From assembly GCA_022497145.1 (NCBI GenBank), contig MU385878.1, forward strand, positions 283,262 to 347,261: a stretch of 64,000 bases of DNA, read 5' to 3'. The position numbers and the translations under genes were made by a program. A model generated the notes under the pieces. It saw nothing but the letters and a program-made list of their open reading frames with translations. It was not told the origin of the DNA and ran no database searches. Each line of letters starts with the position of its first letter. Within the stretch, counting starts at the first letter, position 1. Below, in pieces: positions 23,644 to 34,840 of the stretch. The stretch is from Rostrohypoxylon terebratum (Eukaryota > Ascomycota > Sordariomycetes > Xylariales > Hypoxylaceae).

Positions 23644-26600
23644 GGTTGCACAATTATGTGAACAAGGTAGGGAAAACAAAACACGACGACGGTAAGTAGA
23701 TTGCTCAGCTACAAAGCTCCTGCGGAATAGCTGGTGCAAGTTATGGGAAAGAAAAAGACGAATCATGGATTCTATCTGACGAACCGGCACAAGATAGCAG
23801 TTACATAGAAGGTCCAGTTGAAACGGTTTTTGATTGGCTCAAAAAGACTTGGCAGGCCTTTGTCAGTATATGATTTGATACATCCCTTAGTTTTCTTATG
23901 GGTATATGTACCTGCTGTCTTGTGCCGGTTCGTCAGATAGAACTTGAAGATTAAGTAAGATCCATACCTACCTAGTAGGTGGGATAGGTATCGTAGCGCC
24001 TCTGACGTAATTGTCTTGGAAGTGGGTAAGGCACGTACATACTATGTAGTAAGGCACGATAAGGTTTGGGGAACTGCGAAGTACGTACATCCATAGTACA
24101 GATCCACAGAACCCTTGTATCTACCTACATAGTAGTACTACTGAAATGATGCTTTTTATTGGATGTTGACCTCGATTTCTGTCTGTGCTATGTAGTAGTA
24201 ACCACTCCCAAGTATGGAAATGCCAGGCAAGATCCTAGACAATCTCAACCCCAAACAGGGGTAATAATACTAATATTATTCGTACCCATCGAACTTAATT
24301 GAACCCTGTTCTTCCTTTTTCTTTTTTCTTTTTTCTTTTTTTTTCTTTGAGAATCTACCAACTCTCTTTGCAAGGTTTACCTCGGATTTTTCAATGCATA
24401 TACGATCTTCTTGTCCTCAAAATATCGCGGCTATGCCTTGCACCATGAAGCTATAGTAAAATTTGACATTCCCACATAATACTCTAAAGACAGCGGTTAT
24501 TTCTAGAGAGTACAGATGGCTTAAGGTCGCTCATGATCTTTGTAAACTCAACGATCTCAACGTTACCCAGTGCTCATCATATTCGTAAGACGGGACCTGG
24601 GTTCGATGACAAGTCATCCACATTCTTAGGGCAGCAATCCGGCGTTCAGGTTGGCCGCATGTCCATATGTCCAGTTGGGCACTTCTACCCAAGAATATAA
24701 TGGGTAACCATGTCAACATCTGCTAGATCCATATCGGCAAATCTTCATAGTGAGATAACCTTTTTTTTTCCAAAAAAAATTTTTCAAAAAAAAATCAAAA
24801 AAGAAAGAAATAAAGAAAGGGAACAGTTCAACCAAATGACAATTGGATATTTGGAAATCCTTTCACCAAGATCCTGGACTCTGTCAGATCCGGACAATCG
24901 GTATCCTAACGCTCCCCCAGCATGCCGGGCAACACGGGAATATCTCGCGCAATTGGGCAATTGGGAGAGGATCCAAGATAATGAACCCCAATCATCCTGA
25001 CTCCAAATTTTATTGCATTTTTATTTCAGTCTCACGACATGTATTGAGAGCCGCAGATAATAATCGACGTCTTTCTTATTATATGTGTAGAACGTCTATA
25101 GCTCTACACGCGTAGATACCCTCGATCAGTAGCCGATCAAGCTGTCGGCAACGCTTATCATTCCTTACTTAATATCGCAGCTGCGAAGTTGCATATTAAA
25201 TGCCTACTTATCTTTCGCTTACTCCTTGTGTTTCTTTTCCTTTTTTTTCTTTTTGCGTTTTTCTTTTCTCTATTGGATATGACGTTTCATCAACGAGCTG
25301 GGTGGCACATCCCCCCCTTTCTCCTGCCTTACCTTGCCTTGCCTTGCCTATACAGACAATCGCTCGGCGTCCATATTACTGACAATCATTTCAGGTCATC
25401 CGGAATACGTATGACGCTCAATTCTTTCTAGTTTCGGTAAACAATGCCAATGGACCTGTCCTTCAATTACGAGAATGGAAATTTCGGTTATGGTGGCGGC
25501 CTTATAGGTACCAAGCCTATCCAACCAGGATCGAAGGCGAAAGAATCAGCCCTATGAGTACCATGGGACCCTATGCCCTCATGGCTATGCAATGCTACTA
25601 TTACGAGTGGCGTCACATGAATTAATGGCTACCGAGGGAGCGGAACCAATCCCAATTGTAGTGTAGACATTGGATCATTACCGAAACCTATGTGGTGAAT
25701 GGGCTGAAGCATGTTCATGAGAGTATTGCAGGCTACCTGAAAACCATCATCATGGCCGGTATCTCGAGATGAACGAGTCAATCATCGTCTATTCCACCGA
25801 ACCTGACCGCTCAAGTGGGTTCCAGTGTCCTACCGAACCTGCTCGCATCTCCTTGATGAAAAAAAGCATCACATGCCAAACTTCAACTCGCTCAATCAGC
25901 TGGCTATACAACCCTCACTTTACGCCTGTCAGCTACAATGTTTCACGTTAAACCACTTGGGTACCTGGCGATGCCAGTGGGCGTACTGATTGTCCTTACC
26001 GAATCCTTCAGTCATACGATGCTTTCTACAACGCTGACATCGCAACGTAGCCTCTCCAGGTTTGTGAATATGACGATCAAGGTGTTTTTGAGAGAATTCT
26101 GGCTGGCTGGGATAGAATTCCACCTCTCGCGACTACTAGGCTGTGGTTTCTCAAGAATTATATAAGAACTCGACAGCTCTCGGGAACATGCTTGGAATAT
26201 GTTGTCTATCATAGCACTTTATACGACGCATCTTCTTGTTATATCCAAATCAATATCAAGACCTTTTGCCGCCTGTTCGATTTCTTCATCAAAAATGGCA
26301 ATGTTCGATGAGACATACCCGAATGCTTTGGAGAGCACATACTGTAACTCTCACTTATACCAGGCTGGCGTATCGTCCACTGGTGGTGATATGTTTTTTG
26401 GTTCATGTAGAGGAGTAGGTGGTGAATCAAAGCATGCCGACGCATCATGGCGGTGGAATTGCGTGAGTACCTGACGTCAGACTTGAGAGAAAGGAGTGTT
26501 AACATATCTAAAGTGTTTTTGTAACGGCGGTGGGAACCAGTCATACATATACAATGAGCAGTGCAATGAGTGCAAGCACCGAAGGTGTGCTTCCTGCGAG

Positions 26601-27722
26601 GTCTACATCTCAAAATAGCGAGCCATCCAAGTGGCTTCATTGTCAATGGGGGATTTCTGGATTTGTGCGTTCTTTGAGAGGAGTAGCACAGCAATTCCTT
26701 CACGAATCTTTTTTTAAAATGCGACGCTTCATAGCAGGGCCTCTTTCCGTCTTAAGTAAAATCGGATAACGATCGCCTGGCGTCTCCTCTTTGGCAGTCA
26801 CTGAGTGTGAGGCTGTCCCTTGGCGTTCAAACATGTTTCAGTTTACGGTCTCAGAAGTAGAGGATGGTGGCTCACGCCCAAATTGGGACTTTCTTCAACT
26901 CTGTTAAAAAAGAGGGGGCACTGGATGATTTATTTGTACTGTTGTTAGATCTCATTGACATAGACTGATAGACCGATAGAATATTTCACGATTCCAACTA
27001 TTCTCTTGCAACAAGTCAATTGTCGGGATTCTATTGATTTTCTACACCGCTGCTGCGAGAGAGTTGGTCGTTGGTAGCTTAGGTATTTTTACGACAGCTA
27101 CGCTCTAATTTCTAAGGTTCTGTTGGCTCCCTCAGTGCGGAGCGGAGACCACGAAGAGTCTAGTGACGAGGTGTAATGCGCCCCAAGAACGAATGTGTAT
27201 CACTCGGGGATCTAAGCCTAGGGCTCGCTCTAGGAAATTCGGGAACACGGACATTGCCGTAATGTGACTCTCTCCCGGATGATAATCCCCTTTTGGTGGA
27301 CGAGGCCAACCCCAAGGCCCTATAACCAGCCTTATGACAGCTAATTCACCTGGACAAGCACACATGTACTCCACTTGCCGCTTTGGAACGTTCCACCAAA
27401 CGCATACCGAGAAGGCTAGACGCCTAGTCAACCATCGACGCGACACAACGACCCTCGCGTCGAGACTCAGCCAGGGGCAAACCAATAGTATCGACAGTTA
27501 CGTGACTTGATACCATGGTCGAACCAGGTCAACTCACGCTAGCTTCTAGGCAGCTAGATACCCTCCCAGGCCGCAGCGGCATTGGCTCTAGCGAGAAATG
27601 AGTAAGAAGAGCCTACCTAGGCGAATCTGTCAGCCGGGCTGGTCTGTGGAAACAGCGGTGGGAAATAGGAGGCTACGGTGCTATAGAGATTTCGCCCCCC
27701 GGAGGAAGGTGACTTCGAATAG

Positions 27723-27743
27723 GGGGCTAGGGGCTAGGGGCTA
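27723..27743. repeat. Tandem heptamer GGGGCTA x3
   Basis: Three exact units in a G-rich context. Confidence 0.8.
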
Positions 27744-28245
27744 GGAGTAGGGGCCAAGAGTCAATAGCCAATATACCTACCTAGTGTACTAGTAAAGTAT
27801 GTTGATTATCAAATAAATGTCTATAATTGTACTTGCAGCTGAGTAAGGCTAGCAGAGTAGTCACATAAGGTATACTGTCACATTGCTAAGCCCAATTGAG
27901 CCGAGCATGCATTGTTACCTGTGTAGACTGCTCTATTAGGTTGTTGTCGGATGTGGATATATATGACTTGATGTATCTGGGAACACTGCAAGTGCTAAGG
28001 CAGGTGAGGTTCTGGCTGTGCGTTGGGTCGGCTCGGGATTGAGATAGACATGGATGGGATACTTAGGCATGGGATACGTGTAAGAGGCGGAATTAACATC
28101 GGATTGCGGCTCTACATGAGGCTCTGCTAGAAGGAGGGGAGTGAAAGGGGGGAAGAACGGGAAGAACAAGCAGGAAAAGAGAGAAGTTCTAAGGTTGCGT
28201 AGGATTTTCGGTATGTAAGTGTGGATGGTGTTCTGAGTGTTTAGT

Positions 28246-28315
28246 GCATAGTGCGTAGTGCATAGTGCATAGTGCCTAGCGCCTAGCGCATAGCGTATAG
28301 CACATAGCACATAGC
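28246..28315. repeat. Degenerate tandem heptamer array, GCATAGT-type x10
   Basis: Ten consecutive 7-nt units drifting gradually: GCATAGT, GCGTAGT, GCCTAGC, GCATAGC, GTATAGC, ACATAGC. Neighbouring units are most alike, which fits stepwise local duplication. Confidence 0.92.
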
Positions 28316-29520
28316 GCATCCATGGACACTGCATACTGCATACCTAATACGTACCTACTACTATTAGGTCTATTAGTGTAGGTAGCACTTGCAGAACGTC
28401 AAAAATCCATACGCACGTGACGGTGGGTTGTTGCACTAGAGTACGAAGTACAGCATACCATATTCATAATATGATGAGTAAGAAAGCCAAGAGACCATCT
28501 CCATCGGCTCACCTGCTTCAATGTCGCACCTACGACGTACGTATACCTACTAATAGGTACCTACCTACATGCACCCAGACTCAAGTACGTACCTACCTAG
28601 CATGTACCTCTGTAGGTACTAGGTACTAGGTATGTAACCTTGAAGCTTCCAAAATCGTTCAGAGTAGTGTGTCTAATATTATGTAATATTATGTACATCA
28701 ATATGTATATGCTTAGGCAACTTAAAAAAAAAGGGCTCTGAGCTGAAGAAGAAGAAAAGGAAAGGGAAAAAAAGCCAAAATACTAGTAGCTGCATCAAGC
28801 ATGCATAGGTATACACGTATACACACATACATATGTCATACCTACATACAGATTTGGCACCTGGCAGGTGACATCGGGTACCTACCTGGTACTTGTACAA
28901 TACACTAGTCAACATTGAACATTGCATGGGCTTAGAGGCTCGCGTTGTTATTCTCCCCCTTCCCCCTTCCCCCCTCTGCCATTATCATGCCCATTAGGTA
29001 TTCGAATAATACTCGAAAGACACTTCTATTCACCGAACGTGGGTAACTACATGTCGTACCTTGATAAATTACAATCTTGTTGGCCTTTACCTCTCGTCTC
29101 CGATCAATTGACAACTCACGAAGCAGAATGCGCCACGATTTTGCGTCTGCGGTGGAATTTGTGACTTGAATGGATTGGATATTTTTTTGGTGCCCCTCCC
29201 TTTCTACCAATGAAAAAGGATCCAACAGTGATTCCGTACCAATCGGTTCCAGCTACTCTCATTGTCTACCTAGGCTCTACCCAGTAGTAGTATTAGTAGT
29301 ATGTATAGGTAATACATACTACTTCGGTACTATGGATTCCAAGGTCCAAGCTATTCCGTCCATATATGTATCCGCTTTGTAATATTTGTTCCGGACCGTC
29401 TCCGAACGCTTACATGCTCACTGTATCTACATCCTGGGAGCCTACGACAGCCTTGTGCAAAAGGTCAGCTAGCATTTTTATTCATTCTCGGTCAACTTCG
29501 TCGAAGGGAAGTCAGGTACA

Positions 29521-30985
29521 ATGGCAGAAGAGCTCCCTAGCCCGCCCTTCCATGCCATTCCCGGTTTACCGAACTTCCGCGACATCGGAGGCTACCCAGT
29601 CGCTGGCTCAGGGGATCCTGCTCAGCCTCAAGGCGGCTCAAATACAAAAGTCGTCCGCCGTGGGCTGGTTTACCGTTCATCAGAACCTTCTAAGGTTACC
29701 GAAGACGGCGTATCAAAGCTGCAAGCACTAGGGATCGGTAGGGTCTTCGACTTGCGCTCCGCCCTTGAGATCGAGCATGGCGTCCATGGCAACGGAAATG
29801 GTTGGAAAGTGAAGGAGTGGGACGGCGCTCGCCGCGAATTCGTTCCCGTCTTTCTAGATCAGGATTTCTCGCCTGAGGCGTTGGCTTTGAGATACAAGAA
29901 TTACTACTCTGACAGTGCAGAGGTATGTAACCCAACATACGTCATTCACTGCGGGAAATGGCTGGAGAAGATCGAGCGAACGCGTCTATGGGTGAAGTAA
30001 CTACTTCACTCCTTGGCTTGACCAGCGGGCCAGCTTCGGTCAAGCGGCTGTCTCTGGATTGGGGCTGGGGGGATGTACCTATTTGCATACGGGGGCCGAA
30101 GTCTAGTCTTCCTTATGGTCGAGGTTGAACTGCTCAAGAACAGTGATGGATGGGGGTCTGTTGGGATAGGGTATTCCATTGACCGCTATCTCGAATCCCA
30201 TTATGCGATACCGGCTACCTCTCCCTCGCGCGTTTCGCCTACCCATAGCTTGACACCAGAGGCTGGCAGCTCAACCGGCGCACTTATCTGGCATATGAAT
30301 CTATGGCTAACAATTTGTCCTTAACTAGGGCTTCGTGAAAGCGTATAGTGACATCCTTGCTGCCGCCGCTTCTCCAAGCAACGACTATCGACCGTTCGCA
30401 ACAATCCTACAGCACTTGGCCTCGTCTTCACCTTCATCGCTGGAACCCTGTCTTATCCACTGCACCGCTGGCAAAGATAGAACTGGTGTAATCTGCGCGC
30501 TGATCCTCAGCTTATGTGGCGTAGACGACGAGGTTGTTGCACATGAATATAGCTTAACAGATCTAGGGCTGAGAGAGCGCCACGCTGAACTTATTGCACA
30601 TTTAATGAGTAACCCGTCGTTGCAAGCCAACCCTGGATCTGCCCAAAGGATGATTTCATCCCAGTATGTTTTCATCCACGTTTCAGCATCACTCGCTTCC
30701 CTGTCATTATTCCTAGCGCCTTTGCTACTGCTTTCTCTTTGGTTTCGGCTCCTGGCAGTATGTATGGCGATATATTGATAAGCTGACTGATGATTTATTA
30801 GGAAGGAGGCTATGTTAGGTACGTTGGCCACGATCCGAAAGACCCACGGATCTGTCGAGCAGTGTGTCGTTGATCTAGGATTGCTCTCACTCGAGGGGGT
30901 CAAACAGCTGCGCAAGAATCTTGTCAACGAAGGGGACGAGGAGGATATTGTTCCATGGCAGAACCATGCCAAGCTATTGCTTTAA
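29521..30985 (+). CDS. IphP-type tyrosine/serine protein phosphatase
   Basis: Three exons, 29521-29922, 30329-30663 and 30802-30985, giving 306 residues. Intron 1 is 406 nt (donor GTATGT, branch GGCTAAC, acceptor ACTAG, phase 0) and intron 2 is 138 nt (donor GTATGT, acceptor ATTAG, phase 2). The N-terminal LPNFRDIGGYP motif and the P-loop HCTAGKDRTG (nucleophile Cys179, Arg185) define the Y_phosphatase3/IphP family, cysteine phosphatases that act on phosphotyrosine, phosphoserine or phosphoinositide substrates. DLRSALEIE and the VDLGLLSLEGVKQLRKNL end also fit. Without the first splice the frame ends 26 residues past the donor, before the catalytic loop. It is convergent with the ribosomal protein gene, 191 nt away. 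The real substrate cannot be read from sequence. Confidence 0.92.
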
Positions 30986-31176
30986 CCGTTGAATATATGC
31001 AAATACTTAGTAGTATGTGTACATAGAGAGGCCGGTCACCTTTCTAGTTTCTCGTTCATCAACGAGAGGACTACGCAGCAAGTAGCTAGAGCCTTCCTAG
31101 GGGCGCACACCCTCGTGCTTCATTCGATGCCCTCATATATACCTTGTACAGATATTCTCAATCGATTCGCTCTATA

Positions 31177-32437
31177 CTATGGAACGGAGGTGGGAATCTT
31201 GATTTCGCCCCTAGACCGGTCGTAGTGCGGCGCGCCATATCTCCAGCCAACGGCGTTCCGGGCCCTACCCTTGGGACCGACAGCCTCAGAGTTGATTTGT
31301 TTGAAACGGTACTCAAACCGCCCTGTGTGTACTCGGATAGTGTTTTTTTCTTCACGCCTCGCCCTTATCAACTCCTTCTCAGCTATCGCCCTTTCCGACT
31401 CCATCACGGCCTGCTTAAACCTCTCCGAAGCGTCCCATAATGAGACCCCTTGCAACACTTCCCTTTCCATCTGGATCAATTCTGGATGAGGGACTCGCTC
31501 ATCCGCAGATAATAGCCTGGGGTGGAAAGCCTTGGCGGCATCGGCACGAGTAAATTGTCGTGACTCAGATGTTGGCCAAAAAATTTGCTTCATTGTGTAC
31601 GGATGTACATGTAGTTCATTAATGGGCTCAAATGGTTCGTTCCGTCGACCAGCCTTGATTGTGAAGGTAGGAAGCATAGACAACACGGCCTTCGAGTACG
31701 ATCTCGCCAGTTTCTGGCCCTAAAATTGCCACACATCAGCAATAGTTTCCACCAGAGAGCGATCAATTTCAAGATTTATAGATGGGGCGCAGGAATCAGA
31801 GAGGCTCGCAACAATGTTGTAACCATGTATTTGTCTTCAAGACTTATCGAATTGGGTATGTTACAGTCATCATAAAAAGCGCGATATGCAATGCATGCGA
31901 TGAGACTTGGGATAAAAAACAACTCACTTTAGCTTGCCAGTCTTTCTCGACTTCCTTTAACCTCACAACCGCTGCCACTCTTCTGATATCAACGCCTAGC
32001 TCGGCAGATACCGCCTTGATGGTCTCGCCATTTCGCATCACCTTCTCCCAGATCACTTCCCTGGCATGATCATCTAGAACGCGTTCACTTTTGAATTGGG
32101 GGTTGATTGGAAATGGCTGATCGCGATTTTCGTCGATGTAATGTTGTGTAATTGGCCGGAGATAAGTAGTCCTCCCAGGAGTATGTCTACGATAAACAGA
32201 CCCGGGACCTTTGAGCCATTCTTTGAATTGGCGACGCCCTTTGCTGGAGCGAGTACGACTTGAGGTTGTTGAGAAGCTAGCTCTGGGCTGAGAAACGATC
32301 TGGGAAATGAATTGTGGGATGCATTGTGGGATGCATTGTGAATATGGTAGAGAGACACATTGGTTCAAATTCGACGGTAGAATCGATCGAGCTAGGGCAG
32401 ATGCTATCGATGAGGGGGCTGTGAGACGTGGCGGCAT
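31177..32437 (-). CDS. MRPS35: Mitochondrial small-subunit ribosomal protein mS45 (Bot1 family)
   Basis: Two exons, complement of 31928-32437 and 31177-31719, with a 208-nt intron (donor GTGAGT, acceptor TTTTAG, phase 0); product 350 residues. The N-terminus is Ser/Arg-rich and low in acidic residues, as expected for a mitochondrial targeting peptide. The central block (ENRDQPFPINPQFKSERVLD, then GVDIRRVAAVVRLKEVEKDW) and the C-terminal NAVGWRYGAPHYDRSRGEIK are characteristic of the Bot1p/mitochondrial regulator family, now placed in the mitoribosome small subunit as mS45 (yeast Mrps35). The join restores RLKEVEKDWQAKGQKLARSY, continuous in the family. An 11-nt direct repeat in exon 1 (TGCATTGTGGG type, near 32310) encodes a QCIPQCIPQ duplication in the leader. 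Confidence 0.88.
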
Positions 32438-34840
32438 CGTAGCAACATACGAAGCTTCAAACTGGAGGATGTATAGGAAGCTTATATAGAAATTTGTAAA
32501 TGGGGAGGAAAACCTCGGTAAGTAAAATAACGGGTATCGGATGCGGAAAATTCATTCAGCGGTTTTAGACCCGCCCGTAGAGGTACTACCTAGTACCTAA
32601 TAGTAGTAATGTTCAGTGTGATGGTTGGTGTATTGCCCTAGAGCCTTCCATTTTCGTACTTAGTGTATGCTGTATTAGACCTATTGGGGTTCACCTTCCG
32701 AGTTTCTGTCCATTGTAGTGGTTCCAGTCTAGTGTAGTACCTAATACCTAGCCCTAGTCCTAGATTTGATGGGGTCTTGAGAAGGAAGGTGCTACATGCA
32801 CCCTGAGAGGTGGTTTTAAGTAAAAACTTTAGAAATTGCTCTTTAAGCTAGATTCTTAAGAAAATCAACATCGTTTTCCTTCGTCCTTTTCTAGATTAGG
32901 GCCAGTACTACATACGTAGTAGTACTATCCATGTAATACATACATACCTAGTAAATACATCCATGCGTATTATTAATACGGTTTTCCCTCTTAGGTCCTC
33001 TTCTATTACAGTATTACTATGTATATACAATAGTACCTAAACCACTTTAATTTGTGCATGCCCATTATTATGATCACTGGATTGCAGGATGTGGATCCTA
33101 GATAGACCCACTTTGGTGTGGTTTTATACAGCTACGTAGTTACTCTTTAAAACCTAAGAAATACAACAACCAAGTAAGAAGAATCATCACCAGTAAACAA
33201 CGGATCCGAGAAGCACAAGGATGCCGACCAGACAGCTAGTGCTTGGTAAATAATTGTATGCGTTAGTTAGCTCCAACAACTCCAACAACGATGTCTAATA
33301 AGACACGCTAACTCTAGCTGGACTCTGGAATCTAGTAGCCATACATAGTGTATGCATATTTTCTCGGCCGAGGTTGAAAATCATGATACGAAGTAGTACT
33401 ATGGCAAATCTTCGATTGAAACACATCGACATGGTCGATGCGGGAATCCCTGCTCCGGCTCATCCATGATCGCGATCATCTATGCACCCACTCTAATACC
33501 TATTAATACCTATCTACTATGTAGTATCTACTAGTACTATTAGTTACGGAGTGACTGGCTTCGGCAGGGAAGATGGTTGCCCGTCATCCGTCATCCCAGT
33601 CAACGTGCTAGGATGCTATTAAGATCCATGAAAGCTACAAGGTAGGATCGGTACCCAAGTTAAGGTGCTTAAGCCTTAAGGTTCGAACGGTAGGATTATT
33701 TAATACGCAGTCTCCTTGGACATCCAATACTGGTGCTGTCTACGATAACTCTCGACCGCACCCCCGTAGGGGGGTGCTGCGCATTGATTAGCGAAACGGG
33801 CAAGATTAGCGAAACTAGCCGAAGATTATCCTAACCCTTTTAAACTATGGCTTATAATTATATATATTCTTAAAAACAAAGGTTATATTTACTTAAAAGA
33901 ACATATATTTATGTTAATATACTTTGATTTTATATGTAAATCTCACCTATTTATAAGTACCTCGGAGAATTTTGTTAGTCTTGCCCGTTTCGCTAATCAA
34001 TGCGTAGCACCCCCCCTACGGGGGTGCGGTCGAGAGTTATTGTAGATAGCACCAGTAATATGTATCAATACCTATTATACCTATTAGTGAATAACCTCTT
34101 AGAGGAACACTAGCAAGCACAATATGTTACCTACCCAGTAATTGACTGTCCTCGGAGGAGGGGAAACACGACGCTTTACACTTTTCTTAGTATGTACGTT
34201 ACTTACGTCGGGTATTGTAGGTACTAGGTCCTAGGTAGGTAGGCCAAGTAATAGGCCGCCTAGCCCTGAGGTATTCTCTCCCGATCCCCCCCTTCTCTGC
34301 CTACTAGGTTTTACTCTAGGTTACTTGTTTAATACATAAGACACCGGTCCTACATATACTACAGGTTGGCAGGCGTAGGTACCTGACTACTATATGTGGG
34401 CAGCTTCCTATTTTTACGATTTACGATTTGTTTTACTTCGTACACCTACATAATAATCCATGGATGTTTCTGCCGATAGGAACCTTAACTTGAAAAGCAT
34501 ATACTCACGGCAAGTGTGATACACATGCATATGGTTATATTGGCTATATTGGTTAGGTATGTATCCAACCGGCATGTACATAATGGCCATATATGCAAAG
34601 GAGCTCTGATCAGTGAATTTTGACTTTTGACTTTTTATTCTTCGTTCGTCTTCTATTTTTTTTTTTTTTCATTTTATCATCTCCTCTGACTTTTAGCGCT
34701 TTTGATGCCATTATTATCTTAATTTCGACTTCAACTACCCAGCACTCTAGCTAGATACATCTCATAGTGGTAGTGTTGCAAAGACAGCGGGGCTTGGTTC
34801 TGATTGAACCCCTTATAAGTCGGCGCGACAGGACATCTAT
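32438..34840. other. Divergent intergenic region carrying a MITE
   Basis: Lies between the 5' ends of the mS45 gene (minus) and SSK1 (plus). MITE copy 2 occupies 33730-34055. The rest is AT-rich with TACCTA/CCTAGG words at 32580-32760, 32910-33030 and 34200-34250, and a pyrimidine-rich leader before SSK1. No other gene is supported. Confidence 0.7.
33730..34055 (-). mobile_element. MITE copy 2, same family as 20429-20756, inverted
   Basis: A 326-nt element flanked by TA on both sides. Its reverse complement aligns with copy 1 end to end, including the AT-rich core (for example ATATAACCTTTGTTTTTAAG). In the left 180 nt I compared, differences between copies are almost all transitions (C/T or G/A). 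Confidence 0.93.

Larger units (their letters stand above)
23644..29520. other. Gene-poor intergenic DNA, about 5.9 kb
   Basis: No intact gene is supported. It holds poly-pyrimidine runs (24310-24350), homopolymer A/T runs (24761-24812), TAGGTA/CCTAGG clusters (23965-24190, 28330-28640), heptamer arrays (27723-27743, 28246-28315) and a stretch at about 25660-26350 that is unusually open in one plus frame and may be a decayed gene. A 117-codon minus frame at 27132-27485 has no recognisable motif. Confidence 0.6.

Noticed and set aside
27132..27485. 117-codon minus-strand frame
   Set aside because: No domain, signal or splice context; composition looks random.
33678..33702. GGTTCGAAC, a tRNA T-loop-like word
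   Set aside because: No acceptable D-arm, anticodon arm or acceptor stem can be paired around it.
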